A stretch of DNA of 32,359 nt, taken from RGIG6307 sp964424345 (lineage in GTDB: Bacteria > Bacillota > Clostridia > Lachnospirales > Lachnospiraceae). Below the pieces are notes generated by a model, which was not told the origin of the DNA, did not search any database, and saw nothing but the letters and a program-made list of their open reading frames with translations. Location of the stretch: assembly GCA_964424345.1 (NCBI GenBank), contig CAYRIK010000018.1:1-32359 (forward strand), written 5' to 3'. This document shows, piece by piece, positions 24,130-32,324 of the stretch. Position numbers and translations under genes: made by a program. Numbering within the stretch: position 1 is the stretch's first letter; each line of letters begins with the position of its first letter.

Positions 24130-26022
24130 ATGCCGGAAATTAGAGAAAAGGTGGATGTGTGTGTCATTGGTGCTGGTCATGCAGGATGTGAAGCGGCATT
24201 GGCAACTGCCAGAATGGGATTAGAAACGGTAATCTTTACCGTAAGCGTAGACAGTATCGCACTTATGCCATGTAATCCGAACATCGGAGGTTCTTCTAAA
24301 GGACATTTAGTTAGAGAAATCGATGCCCTTGGCGGAGAAATGGGTAAAAATATTGATAAGACATTTATTCAGTCTAAAATGCTGAATGTGTCTAAAGGAC
24401 CTGCTGTACATTCTTTGCGTGCACAGGCTGATAAAAGCGATTATTCCAAAGAGATGCGTCGTGTATTAGAAAATCAGGAACATTTAACTGTAAAACAGGC
24501 AGAAGTATGTGAAATTCTGACCAAAGAACAAGATGGCGTCAAAGTAATTACAGGAGTAAAGACCTTTACAGGAGCTATTTACGAAGCAAAAGCAGTTATT
24601 TTATGTACAGGAACATACTTAAATGCAAGATGTCTTTGCGGTGAAGCCATTTCCTATACAGGCCCAAATGGTCTTCAGGCTGCAACACATTTGACACAGT
24701 CTTTACATGATCTTGGATTAGAAATGCGTCGTTTTAAGACTGGTACACCAGCAAGAATGGACAAGCGAAGCATTGATTTTTCTAAAATGGAAGAACAGTT
24801 TGGAGATGAGCGAGTAGTACCATTTTCTTTTAGTACCGATCCAGAAAGCGTACAAAAAGATCAGGTTTCTTGCTGGCTGACTTATACAAATGAGCAGACA
24901 CACGATATTATTCGTGCAAACTTAGATCGTTCTCCAATCTATGCAGGTATCATCGAAGGTACAGGCCCAAGATATTGTCCTTCTATTGAAGATAAAGTAG
25001 TAAAATTTTCTGACAAAGAACGCCATCAGGTATTTATTGAACCAGAAGGTTTGTATACAAATGAAATGTATGTAGGTGGTATGTCTTCTAGTTTACCTGA
25101 AGATGTGCAGCTTGCAATGTATCGTACCGTACCAGGTTTAGAAAATTGTAAGATTGTTAGAAATGCATACGCAATCGAATATGATTGTATCAATCCAAGA
25201 GAATTATATGCAACATTAGAAACAAAAACAATCAAAGGTTTATTCTGCGGCGGACAGTTTAACGGCAGTTCAGGATACGAAGAGGCAGCAGCACAGGGCT
25301 TGATTGCAGGTATCAATGCAGCATTATATTGTCAGGACAGACCACAGATTACATTAGACCGTTCTGAAGCATATATTGGCGTATTAATCGATGATCTTGT
25401 TACAAAAGACAATCGTGAGCCATATCGTATGATGACTTCCAGAGCAGAATATCGTTTACTTCTTCGTCAGGACAATGCAGATATGCGTCTTAGAAAGATT
25501 GGATATGAAGTTGGTTTAGTACCAGAAGAAGTATATCAGGCAACTGTATTAAAAGAAGAACGCATTGATGCAGAAGTAAAAAGATTAAAAGCAACACCAA
25601 TTGGTGCAAATAAAACAATTCAGGAATTTTTAGCAAGACATGACAGCAGTGCCTTAAAGACAGGAACAAGTTTAGCAGAACTGATGTGCAGACCTGAATT
25701 AAGCTATGAAATTTTAGCAGAAATCGACCCACAAAGACAGCCATTGCCAGCAGATGTCATCGAACAGGTAGAGATTAACTTAAAATATGAAGGTTACATT
25801 GAAAGACAGATGCGTCAGGTAGAACAGTTCAAAAAGATGGAAAAGAAGAAGATTCCAGAGGATCTTGATTACGATGAAGTACCAAGTCTTCGTTTGGAAG
25901 CTCGTCAGAAACTGAAAGCATTCCGTCCTGTATCTGTAGGACAGGCAAGCCGTATCAGCGGTGTTTCTCCAGCAGATATCAGTGTATTATTAGTATATTT
26001 GGAAGCAATGCGCGGCAAATAA
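24130..26022 (+). CDS. mnmG: tRNA uridine 5-carboxymethylaminomethyl modification enzyme MnmG
   Basis: A 630-residue FAD enzyme and partner of MnmE. The dinucleotide loop GAGHAGCEAALA is at 14-25, the CNPNIGGSSKGHL motif follows, and the C-terminal helical domain for tRNA binding is complete to the conserved SRISGVSPADISVLLVYLE end (about 606-625). It lies 35 bp after mnmE. The ribosome binding site is weak, which suggests dependence on translation of mnmE. Confidence 0.97.
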   Translation: MPEIREKVDVCVIGAGHAGCEAALATARMGLETVIFTVSVDSIALMPCNPNIGGSSKGHLVREIDALGGEMGKNIDKTFIQSKMLNVSKGPAVHSLRAQADKSDYSKEMRRVLENQEHLTVKQAEVCEILTKEQDGVKVITGVKTFTGAIYEAKAVILCTGTYLNARCLCGEAISYTGPNGLQAATHLTQSLHDLGLEMRRFKTGTPARMDKRSIDFSKMEEQFGDERVVPFSFSTDPESVQKDQVSCWLTYTNEQTHDIIRANLDRSPIYAGIIEGTGPRYCPSIEDKVVKFSDKERHQVFIEPEGLYTNEMYVGGMSSSLPEDVQLAMYRTVPGLENCKIVRNAYAIEYDCINPRELYATLETKTIKGLFCGGQFNGSSGYEEAAAQGLIAGINAALYCQDRPQITLDRSEAYIGVLIDDLVTKDNREPYRMMTSRAEYRLLLRQDNADMRLRKIGYEVGLVPEEVYQATVLKEERIDAEVKRLKATPIGANKTIQEFLARHDSSALKTGTSLAELMCRPELSYEILAEIDPQRQPLPADVIEQVEINLKYEGYIERQMRQVEQFKKMEKKKIPEDLDYDEVPSLRLEARQKLKAFRPVSVGQASRISGVSPADISVLLVYLEAMRGK

Positions 26023-26037
26023 AAAATAGAGGGAATT

Positions 26038-26760
26038 ATGTATAATACGACACAGTTTGAAAAAGATTTATCGGAATTAGGAATTACATTATCCGAAAAG
26101 CAGATTGCACAGTTTATGAAATACTATGAGCTGTTAGTTGAGTGGAACTCTTTTATGAATCTCACAGGCATTACAGAATTTGATGAGGTTATGAAAAAGC
26201 ATTTCGTAGACAGCGTTTCTTTGATTAAAGCAATCGATGTAAAGGATAAAGAATTATCTGTAATCGATATTGGTACAGGAGCCGGATTTCCGGGCGTACC
26301 ATTAAAAATTGCATTTCCTAATTTAAAAGTAACCTTATTGGATTCTTTGAATAAGAGAATTAAATTTTTAGATGAAGTTATTGCACAGCTTGGTTTGGAA
26401 AATATAGATACAATCCACGGACGAGCAGAAGATTTTGCAAAGCCAGAAAAATTACGTGAAAAATATGATATATGCGTCAGCAGAGCAGTTGCAAATCTTG
26501 CTACTTTGTCTGAGTTTTGTCTTCCATTTGTAAAAGTAGGCGGATGTTTTGTTTCTTATAAGTCTGAAAAAATATCTGATGAAGCAATGGATGCAAAAAA
26601 TGCAATCTTTTTGCTTGGCGGAAAAGTAAAAGAACAAGTGGAATTTTTACTTCCTGAAAGCGATATTTATCGTAACCTCTTTGTAATTGAAAAAAAGAGT
26701 GCTACACCAAAGAAATATCCTAGAAAAGCAGGATTACCAGCAAAAGAACCATTAAAATAA
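26038..26760 (+). CDS. rsmG: 16S rRNA (guanine527-N7)-methyltransferase RsmG
   Basis: A 240-residue Rossmann methyltransferase that makes m7G527 in 16S rRNA using S-adenosylmethionine. The cofactor motif IDIGTGAGFPGVPL is at 76-89, and CVSRAVANLATLSEF with the family RAVA motif follows. AGAGGG precedes the ATG, 15 bp after mnmG. Three bases after its stop the first parS-like site begins, where noc occurs in Bacillus; no noc gene is present here. Confidence 0.95.
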   Translation: MYNTTQFEKDLSELGITLSEKQIAQFMKYYELLVEWNSFMNLTGITEFDEVMKKHFVDSVSLIKAIDVKDKELSVIDIGTGAGFPGVPLKIAFPNLKVTLLDSLNKRIKFLDEVIAQLGLENIDTIHGRAEDFAKPEKLREKYDICVSRAVANLATLSEFCLPFVKVGGCFVSYKSEKISDEAMDAKNAIFLLGGKVKEQVEFLLPESDIYRNLFVIEKKSATPKKYPRKAGLPAKEPLK

Positions 26761-26763
26761 AAA

Positions 26764-26779
26764 TGTTTCATGTGAAACA
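26764..26779. other. parS: parS-like site 1
   Basis: TGTTTCATGTGAAACA, one base off the consensus TGTTTCACGTGAAACA, directly after rsmG. An extra half-site TGAAAC follows. Confidence 0.85.
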
Positions 26780-26800
26780 TGAAACGCAGCATATAAAATA

Positions 26801-26838
26801 GGGAGATAAGATGTTTCATGTGAAACATTTTATCTCCC
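26801..26838. repeat. 38-bp palindrome enclosing a parS-like site
   Basis: Outer arms GGGAGATAA (26801-26809) and TTATCTCCC (26830-26838) frame the parS core, with one G-T pair between. As RNA it would form a long hairpin at the end of the rsmG transcript, without a strong T run. Confidence 0.8.
26812..26827. other. parS: parS-like site 2
   Basis: TGTTTCATGTGAAACA, same variant as site 1, centred in the 38-bp palindrome. Confidence 0.85.
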
Positions 26839-26861
26839 TGTTTGATTTCTATAGCATGTAA

Positions 26862-27329
26862 TTATTTTTTTATCATTCGATAAAACATTCCAACTCCAAT
26901 TCCAGTTGTCAATTCATAAGGTTTTCCATCAATCTGAAATCCTGCATGTTCATAGCAAGTAATGGCACGTGTATTTTATGTACGAACTTCTAAATATAAT
27001 GGTTTATCCGGATATAGACGTTGGGACAAATCATAAGTAGCGAAAAGGATATTTTGACCATAATGTTTGCCGCATAAATCTGGATTTACAGCAATTCCAA
27101 TTGATACTTCTGTCGGTTCTTCAAGAATATTTATAAAGCCTACTAATACATCATCGTCAAAAAAGCATAGTAATTTTTTTTCAGTTTTTGGATTCATAAA
27201 TCCGATATGGCGTGTTTGCATTTCCTCATAAGAGTGGAGATTATAAATTGCATATTCTCCTTCATATTTCCATGTACAAATTTGACGTTTATCTTCATCG
27301 GACAGATGTCTGTATACTAAATGCTACAT
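26862..27329 (-). pseudogene. GNAT-family N-acetyltransferase with two in-frame stop codons
   Basis: Read from the ATG at 27329, a 156-codon frame without any frameshift has GNAT character: a central GIAVNPDLCGKHYGQNILFA (acetyl-CoA loop region) and a C-terminal NTRAITCYEHAGFQ with the typical NxxAIxCYEkxGF motif. Codon 2 is TAG (27324-27326) and codon 118 is TAA (26976-26978), just before NTRAI. The first good internal ATG is codon 38, which would drop the N-terminal substrate region, and the TAA would remove the CoA-proximal last 38 residues. AAGAAAGGA still precedes the old start. The clean frame suggests recent inactivation. Confidence 0.8.
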
Positions 27330-27365
27330 TTTCTAAGTCCTTTCTTGTGTGAGTTTATGTGAATT

Positions 27366-27394
27366 GTGAAACGAAAAGTGTTTCACGCTTTTTT
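27366..27394 (+). terminator. Hairpin built of outward-facing parS half-sites
   Basis: GTGAAAC (27366-27372) and GTTTCAC (27380-27386) pair around seven bases, followed by GC and six T. It could stop rightward transcripts before parA; the arms equal parS halves in everted order. Confidence 0.4.
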
Positions 27395-27412
27395 GTATAA
27401 CATATACAAAAA
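27390..27412. repeat. Perfect palindrome upstream of parA
   Basis: TTTTTGTATA, ACA, TATACAAAAA: ten-base perfect arms. It could be an operator or a bidirectional termination signal. Confidence 0.55.
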
Positions 27413-27430
27413 TAGTTTGAAAAGATTTAT

Positions 27431-27446
27431 TGTTTCACATGAAACA
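27431..27446. other. parS: parS-like site 3
   Basis: TGTTTCACATGAAACA, the reverse complement of sites 1 and 2, about 85 bp before the parA start. Confidence 0.85.
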
Positions 27447-27461
27447 TTTTCGAAAAAGTAG

Positions 27462-27490
27462 TAGATAGAAGCTAAAATAAGTGCTATACT
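27462..27490 (+). promoter_or_regulatory. Candidate parA promoter
   Basis: TAGATA (27462-27467), 17 bp, TATACT (27485-27490), 34 bp before the ATG. parS-like site 3 ends 15 bp upstream, so ParB spreading could repress it. Confidence 0.45.
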
Positions 27491-27524
27491 AAAATCAATT
27501 TCGAGCGATGAAAGGTTAGGTATC

Positions 27525-28286
27525 ATGGGAAGAATAATAGCAGTTGCAAATCAGAAGGGCGGCGTTGGAAAAACGACTACCGCTGTCAATTTAGCAGCCT
27601 GTCTGGCTGAAAAAGGCAAAAAAGTTTTATTAATTGATATGGATCCACAGGGCAATGCGACAAGCGGTGTTGGTGTGGAAAAAACAGAGTTAGAAAATAC
27701 AATTTATGAATTAATGCTTGGAGAATGTTCTATTTCTGAATGTATTATCAAAGAAGTAGTAGAAAATTTGGATTTACTTCCAACAAGTATTGATCTTGCA
27801 GCAACAGAAATTGAATTGATCGGTGCCGAGCGAAAAGAATATATTTTAAAAGATGAAATTGATTTTGTAAAAGATCAGTATGATTTTGTAATCATCGATT
27901 GTCCACCGGCACTCAGTATGCTTACAATCAATGCGATGACAACAGCAAACAGCGTAATCGTACCAATTCAGTGTGAGTATTATGCAATCGAAGGCTTGTC
28001 TCAGCTGATGCATACAATCCAGTTAGTAAGTGAACGATTAAATCCAGAATTAGAAATGGAAGGTATTGTATTTACTATGTACGACAGTCGTACCAATCTT
28101 TCTGTACAGGTTGTAGAAAATGTACGAAACAATATAGACATTAATGTATACAGTACAATCATCCCTAGAAACATCAGATTAGCAGAAGCTCCTTCATATG
28201 GTTTACCAATTATTAAGTACGCACCAAGAAGCACAGGAGCAGAGGCTTATATGGCATTGGCAGAAGAAGTTATTAAGAGAAAATAA
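27525..28286 (+). CDS. parA: Chromosome partitioning ATPase ParA (Soj)
   Basis: A 253-residue deviant Walker A ATPase: KGGVGKTT (11-18) with the signature lysine, DMDPQGNAT and DCPPALSM motifs follow. It lacks the N-terminal helix-turn-helix of plasmid type Ia ParA and so is the chromosomal type. It binds DNA non-specifically as an ATP dimer, is released by ParB, and in Bacillus also modulates DnaA. AAAGG precedes the ATG. A parS-like site separates it from parB. Confidence 0.95.
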   Translation: MGRIIAVANQKGGVGKTTTAVNLAACLAEKGKKVLLIDMDPQGNATSGVGVEKTELENTIYELMLGECSISECIIKEVVENLDLLPTSIDLAATEIELIGAERKEYILKDEIDFVKDQYDFVIIDCPPALSMLTINAMTTANSVIVPIQCEYYAIEGLSQLMHTIQLVSERLNPELEMEGIVFTMYDSRTNLSVQVVENVRNNIDINVYSTIIPRNIRLAEAPSYGLPIIKYAPRSTGAEAYMALAEEVIKRK

Positions 28287-28288
28287 AA

Positions 28289-28304
28289 TGTTTCATGTGA
28301 AACA
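28289..28304. other. parS: parS-like site 4, between parA and parB
   Basis: TGTTTCATGTGAAACA, starting two bases after the parA stop codon and 22 bp before the parB start. Confidence 0.87.
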
Positions 28305-28326
28305 TTGCAGAAAGCAGGGATAGAGT

Positions 28327-29247
28327 ATGGCACAAAAAAGAGGATTGGGAAAAGGATTAGATTCTTTAATTCCAAGCAGCGTTTTAAAACAAAACGTTGG
28401 AACAAGAGTTTCTGAAACAAAAAAAAGCAGTGTTCAGACAGCAAAAGTGGAAGAACCTATGTTGGAAACAACAATGAAAATCACAAAGATTGAGCCAAAC
28501 AGAAGCCAGCCAAGAAAAAATTTTGATGAGCAGGCACTGAAGGAATTGGCTGACAGCATTAAAAAAGTTGGTGTGATTTCTCCGATTTTGGTTCAGAAAA
28601 AAGAGGATAGATATATTATTATTGCAGGAGAACGCAGATGGAGAGCTGCAAAACTTGCAGGATTAAAAGAAGTTCCAGTTATCGTAAGAGAATATACAGA
28701 ACGAGAAATCGCAGAGATTGCATTGATTGAAAATATCCAGCGAGAAGACTTAAATCCGATAGAAGAAGCGTCTGCATACAAGCGTTTAATCGAAGAATTT
28801 CATTTAAAACAGGAAGAAGTTGCGGAATGTGTAAGTAAAAGCCGTTCTGCAGTTACCAATTCCTTGAGATTGTTAAAGCTTCCGGAAGAAGTTCAGCAGC
28901 TTGTTATGGAAAATGCACTCAGCATGGGACATGCAAGAGCATTGCTTGCAATAGAAGACAGAGAAAAACAGCTTGCTTTGGCGCAGAGAGTCATAGATGA
29001 AAATCTTTCTGTACGAGATATTGAAAAGTTAGTAAAAGCGACAGAAAAACCAGCAAAAGAAAAAGCTGTTTTAGATGAGCAGTTACAAACAATTTATGCT
29101 TCTTACGAAGAAAGAATGAAACAGGCATTGGCTACAAAGGTAGCAATTTCTCCATCGTCAAAGAAAAAGGGTGCAGGAAAATTAGAAATTGATTTTTATT
29201 CTGCGGATGACTTTGAACGTATCGTGGAAAAATTAATGCGTGAATAG
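28327..29247 (+). CDS. parB: Chromosome partitioning protein ParB (Spo0J)
   Basis: A 306-residue CTPase clamp. The N-terminal KRGLGKGLDSLIP (4-16) is the ParA-stimulating peptide, GERRWRAAK (101-109) is the CTP-binding motif, ENIQREDLNPIEEA (135-148) follows, the helix-turn-helix that reads parS is about 162-184, and the C-terminal dimerisation domain ends the protein. It loads at the parS-like sites in this window and slides along DNA to recruit SMC. Confidence 0.96.
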   Translation: MAQKRGLGKGLDSLIPSSVLKQNVGTRVSETKKSSVQTAKVEEPMLETTMKITKIEPNRSQPRKNFDEQALKELADSIKKVGVISPILVQKKEDRYIIIAGERRWRAAKLAGLKEVPVIVREYTEREIAEIALIENIQREDLNPIEEASAYKRLIEEFHLKQEEVAECVSKSRSAVTNSLRLLKLPEEVQQLVMENALSMGHARALLAIEDREKQLALAQRVIDENLSVRDIEKLVKATEKPAKEKAVLDEQLQTIYASYEERMKQALATKVAISPSSKKKGAGKLEIDFYSADDFERIVEKLMRE

Positions 29248-29259
29248 AGGAATGAAAAA

Positions 29260-29781
29260 ATGAATTGGCAATTATTGGAACGTTTGGGACTGGGCGGACT
29301 AGACCTTAGTTATGTGCTTATTGTGATGTTGATATTGCTCTTAATCTGCTTTATGATTGCAGTAGTCGCTCTCGTAAAATACTCAAAATTAAGTAAAAAA
29401 TACAAGAAATTTATGGGCGGAAACGATGCAAAAGCGTTGGAAAGCCACATTATGGATTTGATCGCATTAAATAAGGAAAATACAGAACATATTCACACAA
29501 ACAGCGATGAAATCAAAGCATTGTGGAAGCATCAGCGTTTGAATTTCCGTAAAATTGGTATGATCAAATATGATGCTTTTCAGGAAATGGGCGGAAATTT
29601 GAGTTTTGCTTTGACTTTATTAGATGAGAACAACGATGGCTTTATTTTAAACTCCGTACATAACATTCAGTCTTCCTATTGTTATGCAAAAGAAGTAAAG
29701 GGTGGTACATGCAGTATCAATCTGAGTGAGGAAGAGAAAATAGCCTTAGAGAGAGCTTTGAAAAACGAGCAGAATGCTTGA
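29260..29781 (+). CDS. DUF4446 family membrane-anchored protein
   Basis: A 173-residue protein of unknown function with one N-terminal membrane segment (about 16-40), a lysine-rich patch YSKLSKKYKKF after it, a helical stretch (55-90), and a cytoplasmic domain with KIGMIKYDAFQEMGGNLSFALTLLDENNDGFILNS, the conserved core of the DUF4446 family. It begins 12 bp after parB. Family members recur beside parB in Clostridia, which suggests a link to the partition operon; no function is established. Confidence 0.85.
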   Translation: MNWQLLERLGLGGLDLSYVLIVMLILLLICFMIAVVALVKYSKLSKKYKKFMGGNDAKALESHIMDLIALNKENTEHIHTNSDEIKALWKHQRLNFRKIGMIKYDAFQEMGGNLSFALTLLDENNDGFILNSVHNIQSSYCYAKEVKGGTCSINLSEEEKIALERALKNEQNA

Positions 29782-29829
29782 CAAGGCTACTCGAATAATC
29801 TAAACTGAAATAATCGTATGAAAAGCAAA

Positions 29830-29846
29830 AATGACGAAATGTCATT
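29830..29846 (+). other. Small hairpin in the serS leader
   Basis: AATGAC-GAAAT-GTCATT, ending seven bases before the serS ribosome binding site. The leader is too short for a T-box. Confidence 0.3.
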
Positions 29847-29868
29847 GGAAAATAGAAAGGGAATTATC

Positions 29869-31158
29869 ATGCTTGATATTAAATTTTTAAGAGAAAACCC
29901 AGATGTTGTAAAAGAAAATATTAAAAAGAAATTTCAGGACAATAAGCTTGCTTTGGTTGACGAAGTAATCACATTGGATGAAGAAAGAAGAAAAACACAG
30001 CAGGAAGCAGATGCTATTCGTGCAAGCAAAAATAAGATTGCAAAAGAAATCGGCGGTCTGATGAAGCAGGGCAAAAAAGAAGAAGCAGAAGCTAAGAAAG
30101 CAGAAGTTGCTACAAATTCTGCACGTTTAGTTGAATTAGAAGCATTGGAAAAAGAACTTCAGGATAAAGTTACTACAATTATGATGACAATTCCAAATAT
30201 CATCGATCCATCTGTACCAATCGGTAAAGATGACAGCGAAAACGTAGAAATCCAGAAGTATGGCGAACCAGCAGTTCCAGAATTTGAAGTTCCATATCAT
30301 ACAGATATTATGAAGAGATTTGATGGTATTGATTTAGATGCAGCTGGTAAAGTAGCAGGTAATGGTTTCTATTATTTAATGGGTGACATTGCAAGATTAC
30401 ATTCTGCAGTTATTTCTTATGCAAGAGATTTTATGATCAACAGAGGTTTCACATATTGCATTCCTCCTTTCATGATCAGAAGCAACGTAGTAACAGGCGT
30501 TATGTCTTTTGCTGAAATGGACGCTATGATGTACAAGATTGAAGGCGAAGATTTATATTTAATCGGTACTTCTGAACATTCTATGATTGGTAAGTATATC
30601 GACACTGTTGTAGAAGAAAATACATTACCACACACATTAACTTCTTATTCTCCATGTTTCCGTAAGGAAAAAGGTGCTCATGGTATTGAAGAACGTGGTG
30701 TTTACCGTATTCACCAGTTCGAAAAGCAGGAAATGATCGTTGTATGTAAGCCAGAAGAATCTCCAATGTGGTTCGATAAATTATGGCAGAATACAGTAGA
30801 TTTATTCCGTTCTATGGATATTCCAGTAAGAACAATCGAGTGCTGTTCAGGTGACCTTGCTGACTTAAAGGTAAAATCTTATGACGTAGAAGCTTGGAGC
30901 CCAAGACAGAAGAAGTACTTTGAAGTAGGTAGCTGCTCTAACTTAGGCGATGCACAGGCTCGTAGATTAAAGATTCGTGTAAACGGTCAGGATGGCAAGT
31001 ACTTTGCACATACATTAAACAATACAGTAGTTGCACCACCTCGTATGTTAATCGCTTTCTTAGAGAACAACTTATGTGAAGATGGTTGCGTTAAGATTCC
31101 AGAAGTTCTTCGTCCATACATGGGTGGCGTAGAAAAGTTAGTTCCAAAACACGACTAA
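29869..31158 (+). CDS. serS: Serine--tRNA ligase
   Basis: A 429-residue class II aminoacyl-tRNA synthetase. The long antiparallel coiled-coil arm that holds tRNA-Ser spans about 25-105. Motif 2 is CFRKEKGAHGIEERGVYRIHQFEK (263-286, arginine 265), and the motif 3 region is NNTVVAPPRMLIAFLEN (384-400). These two motifs differ clearly from the common bacterial form (which has TRGLIRQHQF and NGSGLAVGRT), and serine-pocket residues such as TSEH are present. The start at 29869 is set by AGAAAGGGA upstream and by the canonical MLDIKFLRENP beginning; an ATG 17 codons upstream would add unrelated residues. Confidence 0.95.
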   Translation: MLDIKFLRENPDVVKENIKKKFQDNKLALVDEVITLDEERRKTQQEADAIRASKNKIAKEIGGLMKQGKKEEAEAKKAEVATNSARLVELEALEKELQDKVTTIMMTIPNIIDPSVPIGKDDSENVEIQKYGEPAVPEFEVPYHTDIMKRFDGIDLDAAGKVAGNGFYYLMGDIARLHSAVISYARDFMINRGFTYCIPPFMIRSNVVTGVMSFAEMDAMMYKIEGEDLYLIGTSEHSMIGKYIDTVVEENTLPHTLTSYSPCFRKEKGAHGIEERGVYRIHQFEKQEMIVVCKPEESPMWFDKLWQNTVDLFRSMDIPVRTIECCSGDLADLKVKSYDVEAWSPRQKKYFEVGSCSNLGDAQARRLKIRVNGQDGKYFAHTLNNTVVAPPRMLIAFLENNLCEDGCVKIPEVLRPYMGGVEKLVPKHD

Positions 31159-31198
31159 TCAGGCATATAATACAGTAACAAACAAGGGAGGTGATATC

Positions 31199-32074
31199 GT
31201 GCATAAATATTTGAGAGCTATTGGTTTTAGCGATATTAAAAATAAATTACAACTGAAGGAGATTTTGACAGATGTGGTCATGAACAGTACAGACAGAAGT
31301 TATTCTCAGTTGGAAGATAATGAAAGAATCGCAATCATGAGCAAAAATATATCACCTTCCCTTGGAATTTCTGTATGCGGAGATTTTGATGAAAAAGGTC
31401 ATTTTGTGTACGATTATCATTTCCCATATATAAGAAGCTTTCAAAAGTCCTTAGAAGAGGAGATTACAATCGAACGTCACAGCAGTCAGATTTCTTATTC
31501 CGGCGTGTGCGAAGTAATGAATTTTGGCGTATTATTGATTTTTTATATGCAGAATTTCATTGCGTATCTGGAATGTAAAAAAGAAGGAATGTTGGAACGG
31601 TCTTATGTCAGTCTCAGTGCTTTGTCTACAAAAGGAACTATTTTATTGCCGCTTGCAAAGACTGATATGCAGCGCAGAAGCGAGGCACTTTACGCACAAA
31701 AACGCAAAAAACTGATGTTAGATGCTCGCAAGGGAAACGAAGATGCAGTTGAGGCACTTACTATGCAGGATATGGGATTGTATAATACAATCAATAAAAA
31801 GATACAGGATTCTGATGTATACAGTCTTGTAGATACGACATTTATTCCTTGTGGCGTAGAAAGTGATCATTACGCTGTTTTGGGTGAAATATTTCACGTG
31901 AAACATGAAAAAAATATGTATACGAATGAACAGATTTGCATCTTGACTATCCAGTGCAATGATATTATTATGGACGTTGCAATCAATGAAAAGGATCTGC
32001 TTGGAGAACCACAGGTTGGACGAAGATTTAAAGGTGATGTCTGGCTGCAGGGCTCTATTCATGTAGTGGAGTAA
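31199..32074 (+). CDS. DUF3881 family protein of unknown function, contains a parS-like site
   Basis: A 291-residue protein matching the Lachnospiraceae DUF3881 family; function unknown. It starts with GTG, supported by the near-perfect ribosome binding site AAGGGAGGTGAT seven bases upstream. It appears soluble, with one moderately hydrophobic stretch GVLLIFYMQNFIAYLE (109-124). A lysine/arginine-rich helix lies near 160-185, and the C-terminal part resembles a small beta domain. The codons for IFHVKH (near residue 232-237) form a parS-like palindrome. It follows serS by 40 bp. Confidence 0.75.
   Translation: MHKYLRAIGFSDIKNKLQLKEILTDVVMNSTDRSYSQLEDNERIAIMSKNISPSLGISVCGDFDEKGHFVYDYHFPYIRSFQKSLEEEITIERHSSQISYSGVCEVMNFGVLLIFYMQNFIAYLECKKEGMLERSYVSLSALSTKGTILLPLAKTDMQRRSEALYAQKRKKLMLDARKGNEDAVEALTMQDMGLYNTINKKIQDSDVYSLVDTTFIPCGVESDHYAVLGEIFHVKHEKNMYTNEQICILTIQCNDIIMDVAINEKDLLGEPQVGRRFKGDVWLQGSIHVVE
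31890..31905. other. parS: parS-like site 5, inside the DUF3881 gene
   Basis: TATTTCACGTGAAACA, one base off consensus and the only site in the window with the canonical CACGTG centre. It lies wholly within coding sequence. Confidence 0.75.
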
Positions 32075-32166
32075 GCGTCATTGTTGCAGATATTGAAATG
32101 AAAATAGAATAATCGGTTACCGAGCCGAGGGTGAAAATGCAGTATTTTAGCCTAAAATCGGGATTT

Positions 32167-32204
32167 GTTCTCATAGTTAAACGGATATAACAATAGCCTC
32201 CTAA
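32167..32204 (+). pseudogene. 5' half of tRNA-Arg(CCT), broken after the anticodon loop
   Basis: GTTCTCA (acceptor 5' strand), TA, D-arm GTTA-AACGGATA-TAAC, A, anticodon stem ATAGC and loop CTCCTAA with anticodon CCT at 32200-32202 match the classical tRNA-Arg(CCT) closely. The expected GCTAT strand does not follow; GGGGA does, and no T-arm or TGAGAAC acceptor end is found in the remaining 155 bases. Upstream (32075-32166) there is no gene, only the small palindromes TCGGTTACCGA and ATTTTAGCCTAAAAT. Confidence 0.7.
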
Positions 32205-32254
32205 GGGGAAGCCAAGTGGAGCCCATTTAGGAAGCGGCAAGCGGATTTTACAGT

Positions 32255-32283
32255 TTGTAAAAAGTCAAAAATCAATATATAAT
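32255..32283 (+). promoter_or_regulatory. Promoter after the tRNA fragment
   Basis: TTGTAA (32255-32260), 17-bp spacer, perfect TATAAT (32278-32283). It drives the partial gene at the right edge. A small hairpin ATCAC-ACAA-GTGAT lies in its leader. Confidence 0.6.
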
Positions 32284-32324
32284 AACAGGAGTAATTCATC
32301 ACACAAGTGATAGGATTCATAAAC

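Noticed and set aside
29782..29868. T-box riboswitch before serS
   Set aside because: The gap is under 90 bases, and no T-box sequence or specifier stem is seen; only a small hairpin.
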